The notes under the pieces are model-generated. The model searched no databases. It was not told the origin of the DNA and was given only the letters and a program-made list of their open reading frames with translations. Shown here one piece after another: positions 1 to 11,376 of a stretch of DNA of 64,000 nt (within the stretch, counting starts at the first letter, position 1; each line of letters begins with the position of its first letter). Source of the stretch: Liopterus haemorrhoidalis (lineage: Eukaryota; Arthropoda; Insecta; Coleoptera; Dytiscidae); NCBI GenBank assembly GCA_963971575.1, contig OZ020616.1, positions 54,915,201 to 54,979,200 of the forward strand, given 5' to 3'. The position numbers were made by a program, and so were the translations under genes.

Positions 1-852
1 TTTTTGTTTTGTTTTCAATATCTGAATTCATTCCATGTATTGAAAGCAATCATAGTATGTTAATATGGGGTCATCAATATTGATTTCAGATTTACATAAA
101 AATTACTTAAACCATCAAATTAGTTTTTAATTGAAATATGGATTATCAATTAAAAAAACAAATTTCACACTTTCTTTATTTTTTAAATGGAAAATACAGC
201 TTATGAGTGTGATGCTCCAATCTGTAAGAAACTTCGTCTGTATATAAAGCTATTATTGCTCTTCTAGTTAATTGAAATCTACAAATGTTGAAATTCACTT
301 CATAAGAGGACTAGTGCCTAGGCTTATATATTGTCCCAGCAGCGAGTTGAAATCTGGTTGTTCGCTGACCAATCTTCTTAGATACCGTAAAGGGGGTAAA
401 TTTTAGTATCTAAAGGTAATATTTTATGTAAATCACACCAACTACAATCCATGTTCTAAATTTTACATGAGAATATGAATTGGAGATGCAAACTAACCCT
501 GTAAAGCCTACGGTCCCTAACCGGTGTTAATTAGAAAGTTGGTGACATTCACACGAACTCACAACATTTATGGTTTGGTTATATTATACATCTGCGGCTA
601 AACGTTGAAAATAGATAGAAAATCGGATGTTACCACTGAGATTTGATTTATAAATGTACTGGATTTTATTACAGTGTGCATTAGTTACATTGAAATGCAA
701 AAGTAGCAATCAGCAAAAGTAGCAATCAACGATTTCAAGTATAATAGGAGTGTTTGGACAACACTACTTCATGGCATACATTCTTTTAGCAACTAACACT
801 CAGGCCATAGTTACCTTATTAATTCTTATTATATATTGTTGTTTTTTTAAGC
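1..852. other. AT-rich DNA, nothing recognised
   Basis: No open reading frame of note, RNA gene or clear terminal repeat was found on either strand. It may be old, unrecognisable repeat or ordinary intergenic DNA. Confidence 0.5.
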
Positions 853-868
853 AAGCCCTGTAATAGAC

Positions 869-1110
869 CAGGGCTTCTTAAACTTTTTCATATAGCGACC
901 CCCTTCAAGCGTAGGAAATTTTAAACGACCCACCATGTAATAAAATTAATATTGACCGTAGATGTGGGTGTTATATCGCGACATTGTAGAATCTACCTTG
1001 CATATTCTAAAAATTTATATTATTACCCAAAAGTAGCAGATCTTTGCGACCCCCCTTCAGTAGCCTCGCGACCCCGCGGGGGGTCGGAACCCACAGTTTA
1101 AGAAGCCCTG
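869..1110. mobile_element. hAT-type MITE with 8-bp target duplication
   Basis: A 242-bp non-autonomous element. Its ends are inverted repeats (CAGGGCTTCTTAAACT and AGTTTAAGAAGCCCTG) and it is flanked on both sides by taatagac (861-868 and 1111-1118). The 8-bp duplication and the CAGGG start are typical of the hAT superfamily. Inside are C- and G-rich blocks near the ends (GCGACCCCC, CGCGGGGGGTCGG) and no coding capacity. The bases just left of the first duplication (aagccctg, 853-860) repeat the element's own right end, so an older terminus or excision scar probably lies there. Confidence 0.85.
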
Positions 1111-1111
1111 T

Positions 1112-1924
1112 AATAGACCATATTAGTGTGTCGTCACATACACGTGCTGCCATCTGGGAGCTGAGTCCTTTGGAAGTTTTTGACTGGTTTAAAATACATG
1201 TGACATTACTTTTGTTACCTTAATTTTATGAATATCTTCTATTTTGGGGCAAAAAATATGTATTATTGATAAATATATACTAATATATATAGTCCAGATA
1301 CTTTATATTATAGAATAATGATTTTATAAATATATAAATAAGGATTCGAAGATATATTTATTAATTAAATTATTATTATTTAAAAACGTAACCTTTTTTA
1401 AATAATATGAAAATCGAAATATCTTTAGTATTTATTTAATTAACACTAAGTAATCATTAATATTTTGTTTTAGAACAATTTGTGTATTGCTCCAAATTGT
1501 AACTATTAGAACTACATTATTAATTGCAATTTTTTTTCGTTTTTTTACAGATGAAAATGAAAAACAATAATGAAAAATTAAAAACAACATATTATTCCTT
1601 CAAACCATTTAGATATGGCATACACACTTATTGCTATGTTACTTGCCATAATAACGATTATTAACGTAAAATTTTCAAAATTAACCTGCAAAATAACATT
1701 GTTCTGCAAAAATAATGACATATTAAATTATAATGTACAAAATAAGAATTTGAATAAATAAATATTGACTTACATTAGCATTCTCTTACTTTGAAAACTT
1801 AATTTATATTTCCAAAATACAATTTAACAAAAAAACAACAAGATAAATTCAAATAAAAGGAATCCAACCGCGAGACGGCAGCACTGAATCCCATTTTGTG
1901 ACGTAGTTACTAATATGGTCTATT
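1112..1924. mobile_element. Terminal-inverted-repeat element, unclassified
   Basis: The bases at 1112-1127 (aatagaccatattagt) recur inverted at 1909-1924. The match continues imperfectly inward for about 60 bp, with tgctgcc blocks and GTCAC/GTGAC tracts in register. No transposase ORF is visible in the AT-rich interior. The hAT MITE at 869-1110 inserted into its left end, so the left outer edge is split by that insertion. Superfamily and target duplication are unresolved. Confidence 0.5.
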
Positions 1925-2057
1925 GTGATTTTGTCTGTTTGTTTCTGTTTGTCAAAAAATATTGTAAATAATAATAGAGATTCTTGTTCTAGTAATAAAT
2001 AAATATATTATATATTTTTTGAGTCTCTGCATCTACATTTGTGTGTTTCTAAATTTA

Positions 2058-3322
2058 CGGCTACCTTTAAAGTTTTTACAAAATCTGAGAAAGAAATTTT
2101 TTTTTTTGGAACTGTTTTATTGCTTTTCAAAATATTCGCCTTTAAGATTTATACACTTTTGCATGTGTTCAAACCATTTCTCGAAACATTTTTTCCACTC
2201 TGAAGTTGGTATCTCAAAAAAATGGTGCACAAAGGCTTCAACACTACTTGAGGTGATGAAAATCGCTGCCAACGCATTTTTTGTTTGACATTGGGAAACA
2301 AAAAAAAAGTCGTTATGGGATAAATCAGGTGAATACGGGCAATGAGACATTAATTCGATGTTTTTCTCCTTTAAATAATCAATTGTTTGACGTGCTGTGT
2401 GGGAGCTTGCTTTGTCATGATGAAGAAATGAACGTTTTTGGTTCTTTTTCCTGATTTTGTCGATGACTTCTGGCAATCAAATGGTTGCATACCATTCAGC
2501 ATTAACTGTTTTCCGTTCCTCTAAAGGAATGGTTATGACATGTCCAGTACAACCGAAGAAACAAAAAATCATGGAATTGCTTCGTGAACGAAAAACTTTT
2601 GTGGGTTTTGGTTCATCATGGAAGACCCAAACAATTGTTGCTTAGTTTCCGATTCATATGAATAAATCCAAGTTTCGTCACCTGTAACGATGTGTTATAC
2701 GGATTTTGCAGTGCCTAGGTTGATTTTTTTAGCATTCCCTTACACCAATCAACACGAGCCTTTTTTTTGTGCTTCGGTCAAATTATGCGGAATCCATCGG
2801 GAACAGATCTTTTTCACAGCTAAATGTTCATGCGAAATCGAATGTATTGCAGTCTGCCATATGCCAAAGGATGCCTCTATCTCAGGGTAAGCCACATGCC
2901 GATCTTCTTCAATCATTTTGCGCACAGCATCGATGTTTTTTTCAATCACAACCGATTTTGGTCAACCTTCACGAGATTCATCACTGATGGACGCACGACC
3001 ACGACGAAATTCTACAAACCAATTGTAAACAGTCTTTTCTGATGGTGCTTCATTACCAAAAGTTGAACGAAACGAATCTATGCATTGTTGTTGAGTTAGA
3101 CATTTATTAAAATCGTAAAAAATTATCCAACGAAAACCTTTACGAGTAATAGCCATTTTTTCACAAACTTTTGTTTACGCTCGCTATCAACAAACTACTC
3201 GGTCAATTTATAAGCTGCCACTGATTTCACAATGACAAATGCCAAATTTTAGGAATATAGTAATGACACATTTCAATATTACCATCTAGTGGTCGTTTGT
3301 AAAAACATAAAAGGTAACCCTC
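2058..3322 (-). mobile_element. Mariner element, decayed, with TA duplication
   Basis: Imperfect inverted termini are visible: tacctttaaagtttttac on the left and the complement of gtaaaaacataaaaggta on the right. A TA lies outside each end (2056-2057 and 3323-3324). The enclosed minus-strand reading frames are a broken mariner transposase. About 1.27 kb is the normal length of a full mariner, so this is a full-length but inactive copy. Confidence 0.85.
2117..3156 (-). pseudogene. Mariner transposase, D34D, frameshifted
   Basis: Transposases of this family cut and paste the element at TA sites. Three minus-strand frames together cover the protein. The N-terminal helix-turn-helix runs from MAITRKGFRW through KTVYNWFVEFRRGR (3156-2962). 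A middle part is at 2949-2749. A catalytic C-terminal part is at 2476-2117. The three metal-binding aspartates can still be seen: VTGDETWIYSYES near 2690, HHDKASSHTA, and SPDLSHNDFFF. The last two are separated by 34 residues, which is the mariner spacing. Several frameshifts lie between the parts, including one right after the first aspartate region, so no functional product is expected. Confidence 0.85.
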
Positions 3323-3324
3323 TA

Positions 3325-4241
3325 TATTGTGATAATGGTTTTCCAGAACCAGAACGATTGCACACATCCAAAACGGAAAATTTGAGAAGTAAAATCTGAA
3401 AAGCAGAGCTCATGTGAAATGGTTGTTACCATAGAAATAGTACCTAAGATTTTTACTGTTTGCAGAAAAATATGCTTGTATAGTTTCCGGACAAGATTTA
3501 TTATCTTGTGAAGAAGAGGGCAAGAGTAGAATATAGATAAATTGTATCTTAAGAAACATAATCCAAGTACATTTTTCATAATAAAACACGATAAACATGA
3601 TAAAGTTTTATTTATCTATCTATTCCAATTTTTACGACTCTATCACAAGTTTTAATTGAAATTTCTCTAAATCAAGTTTGTACAGTGTAAAAGATCGATT
3701 TGATATTAACTGTATTTTTCAGGAAAAAGTATTTTCCGATTTTCAACTTGGTTTTACTCGGCCTTTTCAGCCTCAAATCTTTTCTGTGGTTAATTTACAG
3801 TTACGAGAAATTTACTGTAGGTCTCGAGTTAGTTACATAGAATTTTCACAAAAGGGTTGACTCATATTAATGAGGAGTAAACTCATTTGTAAAGGCCCAG
3901 ATAAACAATTTTTGTTTTCTTTTTATATATAAAGTAAATTTGGTTTCATAAATTATGGTGATGTTAAATTTTATCAAAAGGAAAACAAAAGTGGTTATTG
4001 TTAAATTGAAATCTCTTGGCAATATTTTGGTGAAATTATTGCATTTCAAATATCAATCAAAGTAATTTAGGATTATGGTATGCTATTTGGCAAATATGAG
4101 TTATGTCTAATATTATGCTTAACATAAATCATATTACAAAACTAATTTCTAAATAGTTTGATGTTGCATGAAAATATATGCAAATTGTAGAAAAAATTAT
4201 TCAGTTTATTATATATGAAGACTGATCAAAAATAACAGTGA
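3325..4241. other. AT-rich DNA, nothing recognised
   Basis: Only short chance reading frames are present, with no codon structure or homology I recognise. No terminal repeats were seen. Confidence 0.5.
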
Positions 4242-4985
4242 TTTTTTAGGGTTTTGTAGGTATGACCAAAAAACCCTTATACCGTCATTTTGTCTGTCTG
4301 TCTGTTCGGTTGTAGCCAAACGGCTAAACTTAGAGAGTTGAAATTTGGCATGCTTGTATAACTCTTTGACCCGCATATAGCAAAAATACTAAAACATCTA
4401 AAAAACATATAAACAAATATTTGACCATAAAAAAAATATATTTTTTAAAAATTCTGAATAGGGTATCAAATGAAAGCCCTTAGTACGTGGATTAACGATC
4501 AAAATTTTATTTTAGCTAAATAAATTATTTCGATGCGATTTTTACCAAAATTTTGCAAAAAAAATCTTGTCCCACACTCGTTAGCCCAGATGGTTTAAAC
4601 TAAAAATCTGAAAAAATTCTAAGTAATGTATATTGGTGTGAACCGGAATAGTACAACAGAAATTTTGGATCAGATTATGTGTTCGGAAAATAACGCATTT
4701 TTTATGTTTTGGTTGACGATGCACAAAAGTTATAGTTACGTAACACACTATATTAGAAGGAGTATCCTAGACTAATGGTTAGATTGCTCGCTTGCTACTC
4801 TCCTGGATACTTGTATTCCAACAATTCCAATTGGTTATTAAATTTACGCTCTTAAAAATTAAATGCAACATTTGTCAAAATATAACTAGAATTTTGACAA
4901 AATGATTTAAACAAAATAAAAATGGAAAATAACTAAAAATAAAATTGTCTCCTTTGCCCGGGAGCAAACGCTAGTATCCTGCAGG
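4242..4985 (+). mobile_element. Helentron-like element family 1, copy A (head-to-head chimera)
   Basis: The left part has the family start AGGGTTTTGTAGG (4248-4260), a short (GTCT)n tract near 4290-4306 and the conserved core (gtcccacac, tttaaact, tggtgtgaaccggaat). After about 4818 the 3' part of the same family follows in reverse orientation (ttggttattaaatttacg, then the self-complementary TTTGTCAAAAT block). The copy is therefore two half-elements joined head to head. It lacks the normal right end with the hairpin. Confidence 0.75.
4757..4815 (+). other. tRNA-like module in Helentron-like copy A
   Basis: The segment has an A-box-like tract (tagactaatggttaga) followed by tRNA-like spacing, but its B-box side is lost at the head-to-head junction. 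It occupies the same internal slot as the tRNA-like segments of the other copies and is most like the one in copy C (shared tatcct and gcttgctac). It is unlikely to be a functional tRNA. Confidence 0.45.
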
Positions 4986-4999
4986 ATACTAGAGTTCGC

Positions 5000-5760
5000 T
5001 CCCGATTCCTGTCGATTTCCTGAAATGAGTATTGGAAATATGATCTGACCAAGTAATACGAAAAATCCTTCGCAGACATCTGTTAATAAAAACTTGGAAT
5101 TATGGGTAATTTCTTTAGTGATTTTCCAAGTTTCGCAGCCATACATCCAAACCGATTTAACATTGGTTTTGAATATGCATACCTTAGTGTTACGAGAGAT
5201 CTTCCAGAATTTCCAGACTTTCAACAAGCCGAATGCTTGAAATTTAAGTATTCTGTTGTTCACGTCCCTTGTAGTTTCCCCATCTCTCGTTATTGCACTA
5301 CCGAGGTAGCAGAATGCTTCTACATCTTCTAAGTCTTCGCCGTTAATGGAAAATCTTTTGATGTTATTGGTACCAATCCGCATTACATTGGTTTTCGCTT
5401 TATTTATGCATAAGCCAACTAAATTTGCCAAAGTACTTTTACTTTCAAGTTTGGGTTGCATATCTTCATTGGTTTTGGAAGTCCCACTGTATGCCTCTGT
5501 GTTCTGTGAAAGCATTGAAGAACCCAGTCCAATACGGTGTTAAATAGTAGAGGAGATAGTAGACAGCCTTGCTAAACTCCGCTTTTGACGGAAATACTTT
5601 TACTTCTCATCTCATTATGTACAACTTGCGATCTAGCTTCACGATATAGTTCTTTTAAGGGGTTAATTATTTTAGTAGGAACCCCAACATACCCTTACGT
5701 CTTAGGTCTACTAAAATGTGATCCAAAGACTTAGTAGAGTCTTTGGATCGCATTTTATTT
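5000..5760 (-). pseudogene. RTE-like LINE reverse transcriptase fragment
   Basis: The minus-strand translation shows reverse transcriptase and thumb-region motifs of RTE-type non-LTR retrotransposons: QGCLLSPLLFN near 5560, LCINKAKTNVMRIG, CYLGSAITRDGETTRDVNNRI and MYGCETWKITKE. The block holding the catalytic YADD is missing between the first two motifs. A frameshift follows the CETW motif. The family normally encodes an endonuclease and reverse transcriptase of about 1,000 residues, so this is a deeply 5'-truncated, dead fragment. The same protein tail occurs at 12756-13128. Confidence 0.75.
5713..5756. repeat. Short hairpin, 19-bp arms with one mismatch
   Basis: Arms 5713-5731 and 5738-5756 are complementary apart from one base, with a 6-base spacer. 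It sits at the edge of the RTE fragment and may be a template-switch fold-back. Confidence 0.8.
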
Positions 5761-5763
5761 TTA

Positions 5764-6431
5764 TTGCACAAAAGGTACTTGCAAAAGTTAAGAAAATTCC
5801 GTAAGATTACCCCAAGCAAGCTTATATAAAAACTAATTCGAATTTATCTACACGATTTGTTTAAAAATCCACCTTGATTGGATACAGACCTTTATGTTTT
5901 GTGGTTTAGCTACTGATACGGTTACGATTACGGATATCCGGCATACTACTACCATGAGTGCCTAAAATTTTATATTAACAGTGAGAAATTTGTGTTAAAA
6001 TATGTTTACTTAATATGCGATATCATATATTCCTTGCACAAAGGGACATATTATTTATTGTTTGGCACTCAATAAATAACAAACCTAAAATTTGTTCGTG
6101 TGAAACCCTAATGAAATACAATTATCTTCAAAGAAGAACCTTTTTGCACACGCCCTTTGCAACACATCTGGAAGCGTAGAAATGTAATAACATTATTCAT
6201 TTGCTACTAATCTTATTTTCTGTAAAGGGCCGCAATTTCAAATTTCATTTTCATTATTCAATTTTGGGTTAAAATGAATATGAGCTCACATCATTTGTCA
6301 CATTCAGATAAATATTTCAAGTAGGTACAATTAAATGTTTTTGTAAAATATATGAAATTTTTAGGTCTGTAGTCACAGGCGCCCATAGAATTTTTATCAA
6401 ATATTCCCTAATATCAAGGCATATATATATA
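5764..6431. other. AT-rich DNA; part of a dispersed repeat near 5813-5950
   Basis: The stretch aagcttatataaaaactaa (from 5817) with the following ttcgaatttatct recurs in reverse orientation at about 59888-59925. Both loci also carry cggatatccg at a similar distance. The pair looks like two copies of an unnamed repeat. Nothing else is recognised. Confidence 0.4.
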
Positions 6432-7741
6432 CAAGGTGTCTCAAAAGAAATTTTATATTTATTTAGTTTACTGCGTGAACGCAACGTATCCGAGGGGCGC
6501 GGGGGTTATGTCAATCGGTAGCCTGGCTCTTGGGAATTTAGTCGCTATGGAGCGTTTCTCGGGAGCAGACCGTGCGTTATGCGTGCGAGAGTTTTACAAA
6601 AACGGTGATTCGGCGACTGCAGCGCGTAGAAAATTCTGCAGTATTCGAGGTTTTCGCCACTTAAATGATGCGCCAAGCATTCCTCTCATTCGACATTGGT
6701 TTAAAAAGTTTAAAGAGACTGGTACAACGCTGGATAAATCAAAATCCGGGCGACCTAGGTCATCAAGAACGGTAGAAAACGTGGAAAATATTAATCAGTC
6801 TGTTCGTGACGACCCGAACCTTTCAATTCGGAAGCGCGCAAGTGCTTTAAATGTGCATAGATCATCATTACATCGCATTATGCACAAAGACCTAAAGCTG
6901 CACCCCTACAAAATTCAATTGGTGCAAGAATTAAAGCCCTAAGATGCCAGTCAGAGGCTTAATTTCGTAAATCAGGTGATTGAGCGATTTTCAACGTTTA
7001 CCAACATTTTGTTTTCGGATGAAGCTCATTTTCATCTTAATGGCCACGTAAATAGGCAGAACTGCCGCTACTGGAGTGCAACGAATCCGAAACGCAAACA
7101 TCAGAAACCCCTACATTCGCCTAAAGTGACCGTATGGGCTGCGATGTCGGCGCGAGGAATTATCGGCCCTTACTTTTTTGAAGACGAAAGGGGGCGTGCA
7201 GTTACAGTGAATTCAGAGCGTTATGTGGAGATGTTAGACAACTTCTTGGTACCTGAACTGCAAAACTTTCCTAGCTATAACCAAAGAACATGGTTCCAAC
7301 AGGACGGAGCAACTTCACACACGTCCAATATGTCTCTGCCAAGTGTTCGTGAAATTTTCTCAGGCAAATTGATCTCCCGGAGAGGTGACATAAATTGGCC
7401 TCCACGTAGTCCAGATTTAACCCCTATGGACTTTTTCCTATGGGGTTATCTTAAATCTAAAGTTTACGCCAATAAACCGACTTCACTGGCGCATTTGAAA
7501 GAAAATATCCGTCACGAAATGGCAGCCATCCCTGAGTCCACCTGCCGAGACGTCATAAGTAATTTTACTGTTCGATTAAATGAGTGCCGAGAACGCGAGG
7601 GTCTACATTTAGACGATATTATTTTTAAGAAATAAATCCCCAAAAAGTGTATTTTAATAATTAATAAACATTTTTTCTATATACGGCTTACTTTTTTTTT
7701 AATCGATCCACTAAATATAAAATTTCTTTTGAGACACCTTG
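6432..7741 (+). mobile_element. DD41D mariner-group transposon, copy 1
   Basis: A 1,310-bp element with 30-bp perfect inverted termini that begin CAAGGTGTCTCAAAAG, flanked by TA on both sides (6430-6431 and 7742-7743). It encodes one transposase of the IS630-Tc1-mariner superfamily. Copies 2 (30382-31695) and 3 (54541-55843) differ at only a few positions, so all three inserted recently. Confidence 0.95.
6547..7635 (+). pseudogene. DD41D transposase with a single in-frame stop
   Basis: The likely start is the ATG of MERFSGADRA at 6547; the upstream frame runs through the terminal repeat. The paired helix-turn-helix half includes KSGRPRSSRTVENV and SIRKRASALNVHRSSLHR. The catalytic half shows FSDEAHFHLNGH (first D), WFQQDGATSHTS (second D) and SPDLTPMDFFLWGYLKS (third D). 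I count 41 residues between the second and third D, which is the DD41D group (rosa- or Visitor-like). A CAA-to-TAA change at 6940-6942, right after QELKP, is the only break: copies 2 and 3 have glutamine there. The frame is otherwise open to 7635, giving 362 residues if the stop were read through. Confidence 0.95.
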
Positions 7742-7743
7742 TA

Positions 7744-9237
7744 TTTAGTAATTTAAATATTTATTAAAATTTGTTTAACAATATAAAATAGACATAATAG
7801 GATATTTATTGGAACGACAGTGATATTTTCGATATTGATGACTTAAATTTTATAATAAAATGCACAAAAAAAGCTTTAGTATTAAGTTTGGCTGCCAAGA
7901 AAGTACGAAAACAAATAACCTAATATTTGGATGTACTATAAACATGATATATTTCGCGCCCGTAAGGCGCGTATTATTATTAAATTAATTTAATTTAATT
8001 TAATTTAATTCATTTCACAAAAACTTTTTGTGTTTTGATATAATGTATAGAAGCGCTACGTGCTGGTCTCAACATTTTTTTCACAAAAAATCACTCATAT
8101 ACTGACCTGATCAGTGTAAACTTCGCTTGTTAAATTGATTATTAAAAGTTTCTAAATAAATCCACGCATCTCTATCGCGAGTTAAGTGATATTACACCCT
8201 CTTGGTGTTATTATTTAATTTTTTGTGTATCAACACCTGTTGAAAAAACCATCCTAGGTCCCAGGAACCTGTTTTTTGGGACCAATTATACATAACTCAA
8301 TTTCATTGTTTATTTAATATTTTTATATCATATATTTATATTCAAGTTATCGCATCAGCGCCGTAACATGTAGGTTTTGGTTCGTACACGCTGGTCTCTT
8401 GATCACGTGTGCTGTTTTATTTGAATTTAAATTTATTATTCTGTATTTTTTGTTTAATATTAATAATTTGCTTATAATTGTCACATCTCTGCATCTTTCT
8501 ATATTCCAGTCCTCTGTTGGTGGTCCTTCGTAGTCTCCGCCGCAAAGAACATTTTGTGTGACTGTCTGGCCACCCTACCTTACTTAGGCTAGGAGCGGGC
8601 GCCACAATATCATCAATTAAATACTTTAAAATAAACAATTATTTATAAAATTTGATTGTATGTACACATCTTTCTTTGTTAAATATTTTTCTAAATATCT
8701 TGTATACTAATACTCACTAGATTTTCTATTAGCCAATTTTTAATGAAACTTTACCAAGTGATTCATTTAAGAACCTTTTACGGCTACAATCTCGTTCATT
8801 TATAGCTATATATCTTAGATAAAAGTAAATCTGGATTAAAATTTAATTAATTATGACTTAAGCTTTCTTGTTATCCTTAAATTAATTTCCTTAATACATC
8901 TTTATACCAAGAAATAATTTTATTAAAAAAATTATACTAAATAATGAAAACAGAATGTTTTCATATTTCAAGTTTTTACGTTGTTTTTCCGGCTTCTGCG
9001 ATTAAAATATTTTTAATTTTCCTCGGAAGCTTAAGATTTTTCCAGTATTTTCCTTTAATTCCTATTACAAAAAGTACTTTGAAATATAAATTTATTTTTT
9101 TATAACGAACCAGATTAAAAACGGAGAATTTTAATGTTTTTGTATATTTTATTAAGAACTAGGAAGAAAGATTAAACGTCCACTTATAAGTAGAAAACTT
9201 CGAACAATGTGTCGAAATCATTAATAATAATAAAAGG
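7744..9237. other. AT-rich DNA with a short (AATTT)n tract
   Basis: A pentanucleotide run of aattt units lies at about 7979-8011. A minus-strand frame at 8417-8638 has no recognisable domain. No other structure was seen. Confidence 0.5.
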
Positions 9238-10170
9238 TTTGGGATCGGAAAGGTTTTGTGTTTGCGTGTCAGGATGGTGTTATAAATACTTTGGCGTACA
9301 GGGTCTGCCTATTCCAAATGGCGGAGTCCACAATCTGTGGATTATGCCACCACCATCCTGAAACCATTATGCACATCCTGTCTGCTTGTCCACCTCTTGT
9401 AGAATCGAGCTACGTGTTTCGATATACTACTACTCTCCGTGCGCTCTACTACCACCTTAGACTTGCCTATGGTATTGACCAAATACCGGTTATATCGTTC
9501 GTTCCTTCTGACATAGAATCGGAGGTGGAAAATTCCGAGTGCCACATTTATTGGAATTACTCCTTCCCCACCTCGAGTTTACTGACAGCCACTAAGCTGG
9601 ACATAACCCTCCTGGATATCGAGACCAAACAGATTTTTGTGATCGAATTCTCAAGTCCATCTGAGAAGGATATCTCTCTTCAGGAGAAGGAAAAGAGGTC
9701 CAAGTACATGGATCTCTTGTCCGAGCTTAGAAATCTGTATCCAGGGTATAAAGTTAAGCTTGTAATCCTGATAGTTGGTATTTTGGGTGGTATGAAAGCC
9801 TCCTATCGAAGGGAAATTGAGTCCATTCCGGTCTGCAGATCTTCTGCCACCTCTTTGATCTACAAGTTGTAGAAAGCAGTGCTGCTCGGGTCACTCCGCA
9901 TTGTGAGGGCACTAGATCTGGCGTAACTTTCGCGTCTGCATATCGCCAGGGATGGGATGCAGTCGTGTGTGTTTAGCTACACTAGTCTCTAGTATGACGT
10001 GGCTCAAAAGGTTGTTGAAGTTTGCGATTAGTGGACGCTTGTCAAGACTTGACAAACCCCAAAAACATGGAAAGACCTGACAATGAACAGAGCAAGATGG
10101 AAGACTTATGTAAGTGAGTCCAAAAGTCAAACTGACTGACAGTGCCCAAAAAGGAAGAAAAAGAAAAAGG
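9238..10170 (+). pseudogene. R4/Dong-like LINE: C-terminal zinc knuckle and RLE endonuclease
   Basis: The frame at 9258-9872 (about 204 residues) has the layout of the C-terminal end of non-LTR elements with a restriction-enzyme-like endonuclease. A Cys-His cluster (CGLCHHHPETIMHILSAC) comes first, then RLAYGID, then the endonuclease core (TATKLDITLLDIETKQ and FVIEFSSPSEKD), then KEKRSKYMDLLSELRN. In the family the core reads PD; here the proline is leucine but the aspartate is kept. The reverse transcriptase is absent, so the copy is 5'-truncated. A 3' untranslated region of about 300 bp ends in an A/G-rich tail (gaagaaaaagaaaaagg, near 10155-10170). Confidence 0.65.
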
Positions 10171-10393
10171 TTGGGTTAGTTTGTAACCCAATGGATAGCT
10201 GGCCTATAATGGATAGCTGGCAAAGAAACATAGAGGTATAGAAAGAATCGTCATAGAATGACCTAGTTTCCGAAACGTGTTGGACGAAGCTTGTTCTTAG
10301 TCAAAACATTACGTGGTTTCTGTTTGATTCTTATGTAGTGTGTACATCCAAGACAGTTTTTTAGTGATATGTATGTGTATTATTCAAAACAAC

Positions 10394-11124
10394 TTTTTTA
10401 GGGTTTTGTAGGTATGACCAAAAAACCCTTATACCGTCATTTTGTCGTCTGTCTGTCTGTCTGTTCGGTAAAAATTGTAGCCAAACGGCTAAACCTAGAG
10501 AGTTGAAATTTGGCATGCGATTTTTGAAGAGATTTTTGCCAAAATTGTGCAAAAAAATTTTTGTCCCACACCCTGTAGCCCAGATGGTTTAAACTAAAAA
10601 TCTAAAAAAATTCTAAGTAATGTATATTGGTGTGAACCGAAATAGTACAACAGGAATTTTTGATCAGATTATGTTTTCGAAAAATAACGCATTTTTTGTG
10701 GTTTTTGGTTCACAAAGTACAAAAGTTATACCAATGTAAGACACTCACATGCAAGGCGTGCGATAGCGTAATGATTAGAGCACTGGTGTCGTAAGTAAAA
10801 CGCGCTGGAAACGAAGGGTTTCGAGTTCGAGTACGGAGTGAATTTTATTTTTTCTGTTTTTTTTTTTGCATTTTTATTATGTTGAAATTATTTTGTCAAA
10901 ATTCTAGTTATATTTTGACAAATGTTGCATTTAATTTTTAAGAGCGTAAATTTAATAACCAATCTTATTATATGATTAACAGACGATAAATTATTTTAAA
11001 AATATCGTTCATTTTGCCATGTTACTACAAAGTAAAATTTGTCCTACACACTCAGCATGCCGCCTTCACTTATTATATATCTGCGAAACCCTGAAATGTG
11101 TGAATATTCACACTTCACATCAAT
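10394..11124 (+). mobile_element. Helentron-like element family 1, copy B
   Basis: A nearly complete copy. It starts TTTTTTAGGGTTTTGTAGG (subterminal repeat 10400-10412), carries (GTCT)n at 10443-10466 and keeps the conserved core. It ends with CTGCGAAACCCT (11081-11092) and the hairpin GTGTGAATATTCACAC (11098-11113). The two subterminal repeats are inverted relative to each other (AGGGTTTTGTAGG against AGGGTTTCGCAG). A 3' hairpin outside an inverted subterminal repeat, plus a GTCY microsatellite, is the published layout of Helentron-associated elements such as DINE-1. The element has no coding capacity. Confidence 0.8.
10756..10840 (+). other. tRNA-like module in Helentron-like copy B
   Basis: It has an A-box-like tract (tagcgtaatgattagagca) and, 53 bases on, a B-box-like tract (gggtttcgagttcgag). 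The spacing would allow a tRNA with an extra arm. The same variant occurs in copy H (60571-60660). No closed acceptor stem is evident, so it reads as a tRNA-derived segment. Confidence 0.5.
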
Positions 11125-11183
11125 TTTTATTTATAAACAATTGTATTATGTGTTATTATGTTCATATTAGTTAAAGGCTAGCT

Positions 11184-11309
11184 ATACTAGCGTCCGCGAA
11201 TCAACGCAGTTACGTCACACGACGTAACAAACAATTGCATTGTTCCAGACAATACAGTCGTTTGTTACGTCGTGTGACGTAACTGCGTTGATTCGCCGAC
11301 GCTAGTATA
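11184..11309. mobile_element. Foldback MITE, 126 bp
   Basis: Two arms of about 49 bp, differing at one base, face each other. The outside reads TATACTAGCGTC and the arms contain TTACGTCACACGACGTAAC. Shortened or half copies lie at 46729-46822 and 29136-29203, so the sequence is a dispersed family. The termini include TA, as expected from a Tc1/mariner-type target, but the superfamily is not proved. Confidence 0.8.
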
Positions 11310-11376
11310 CATAGTTTTTTTAGTTTTTATAATAGAGCTAGTTTTAATTGTATATATACAATACAAATTAGTTAAA

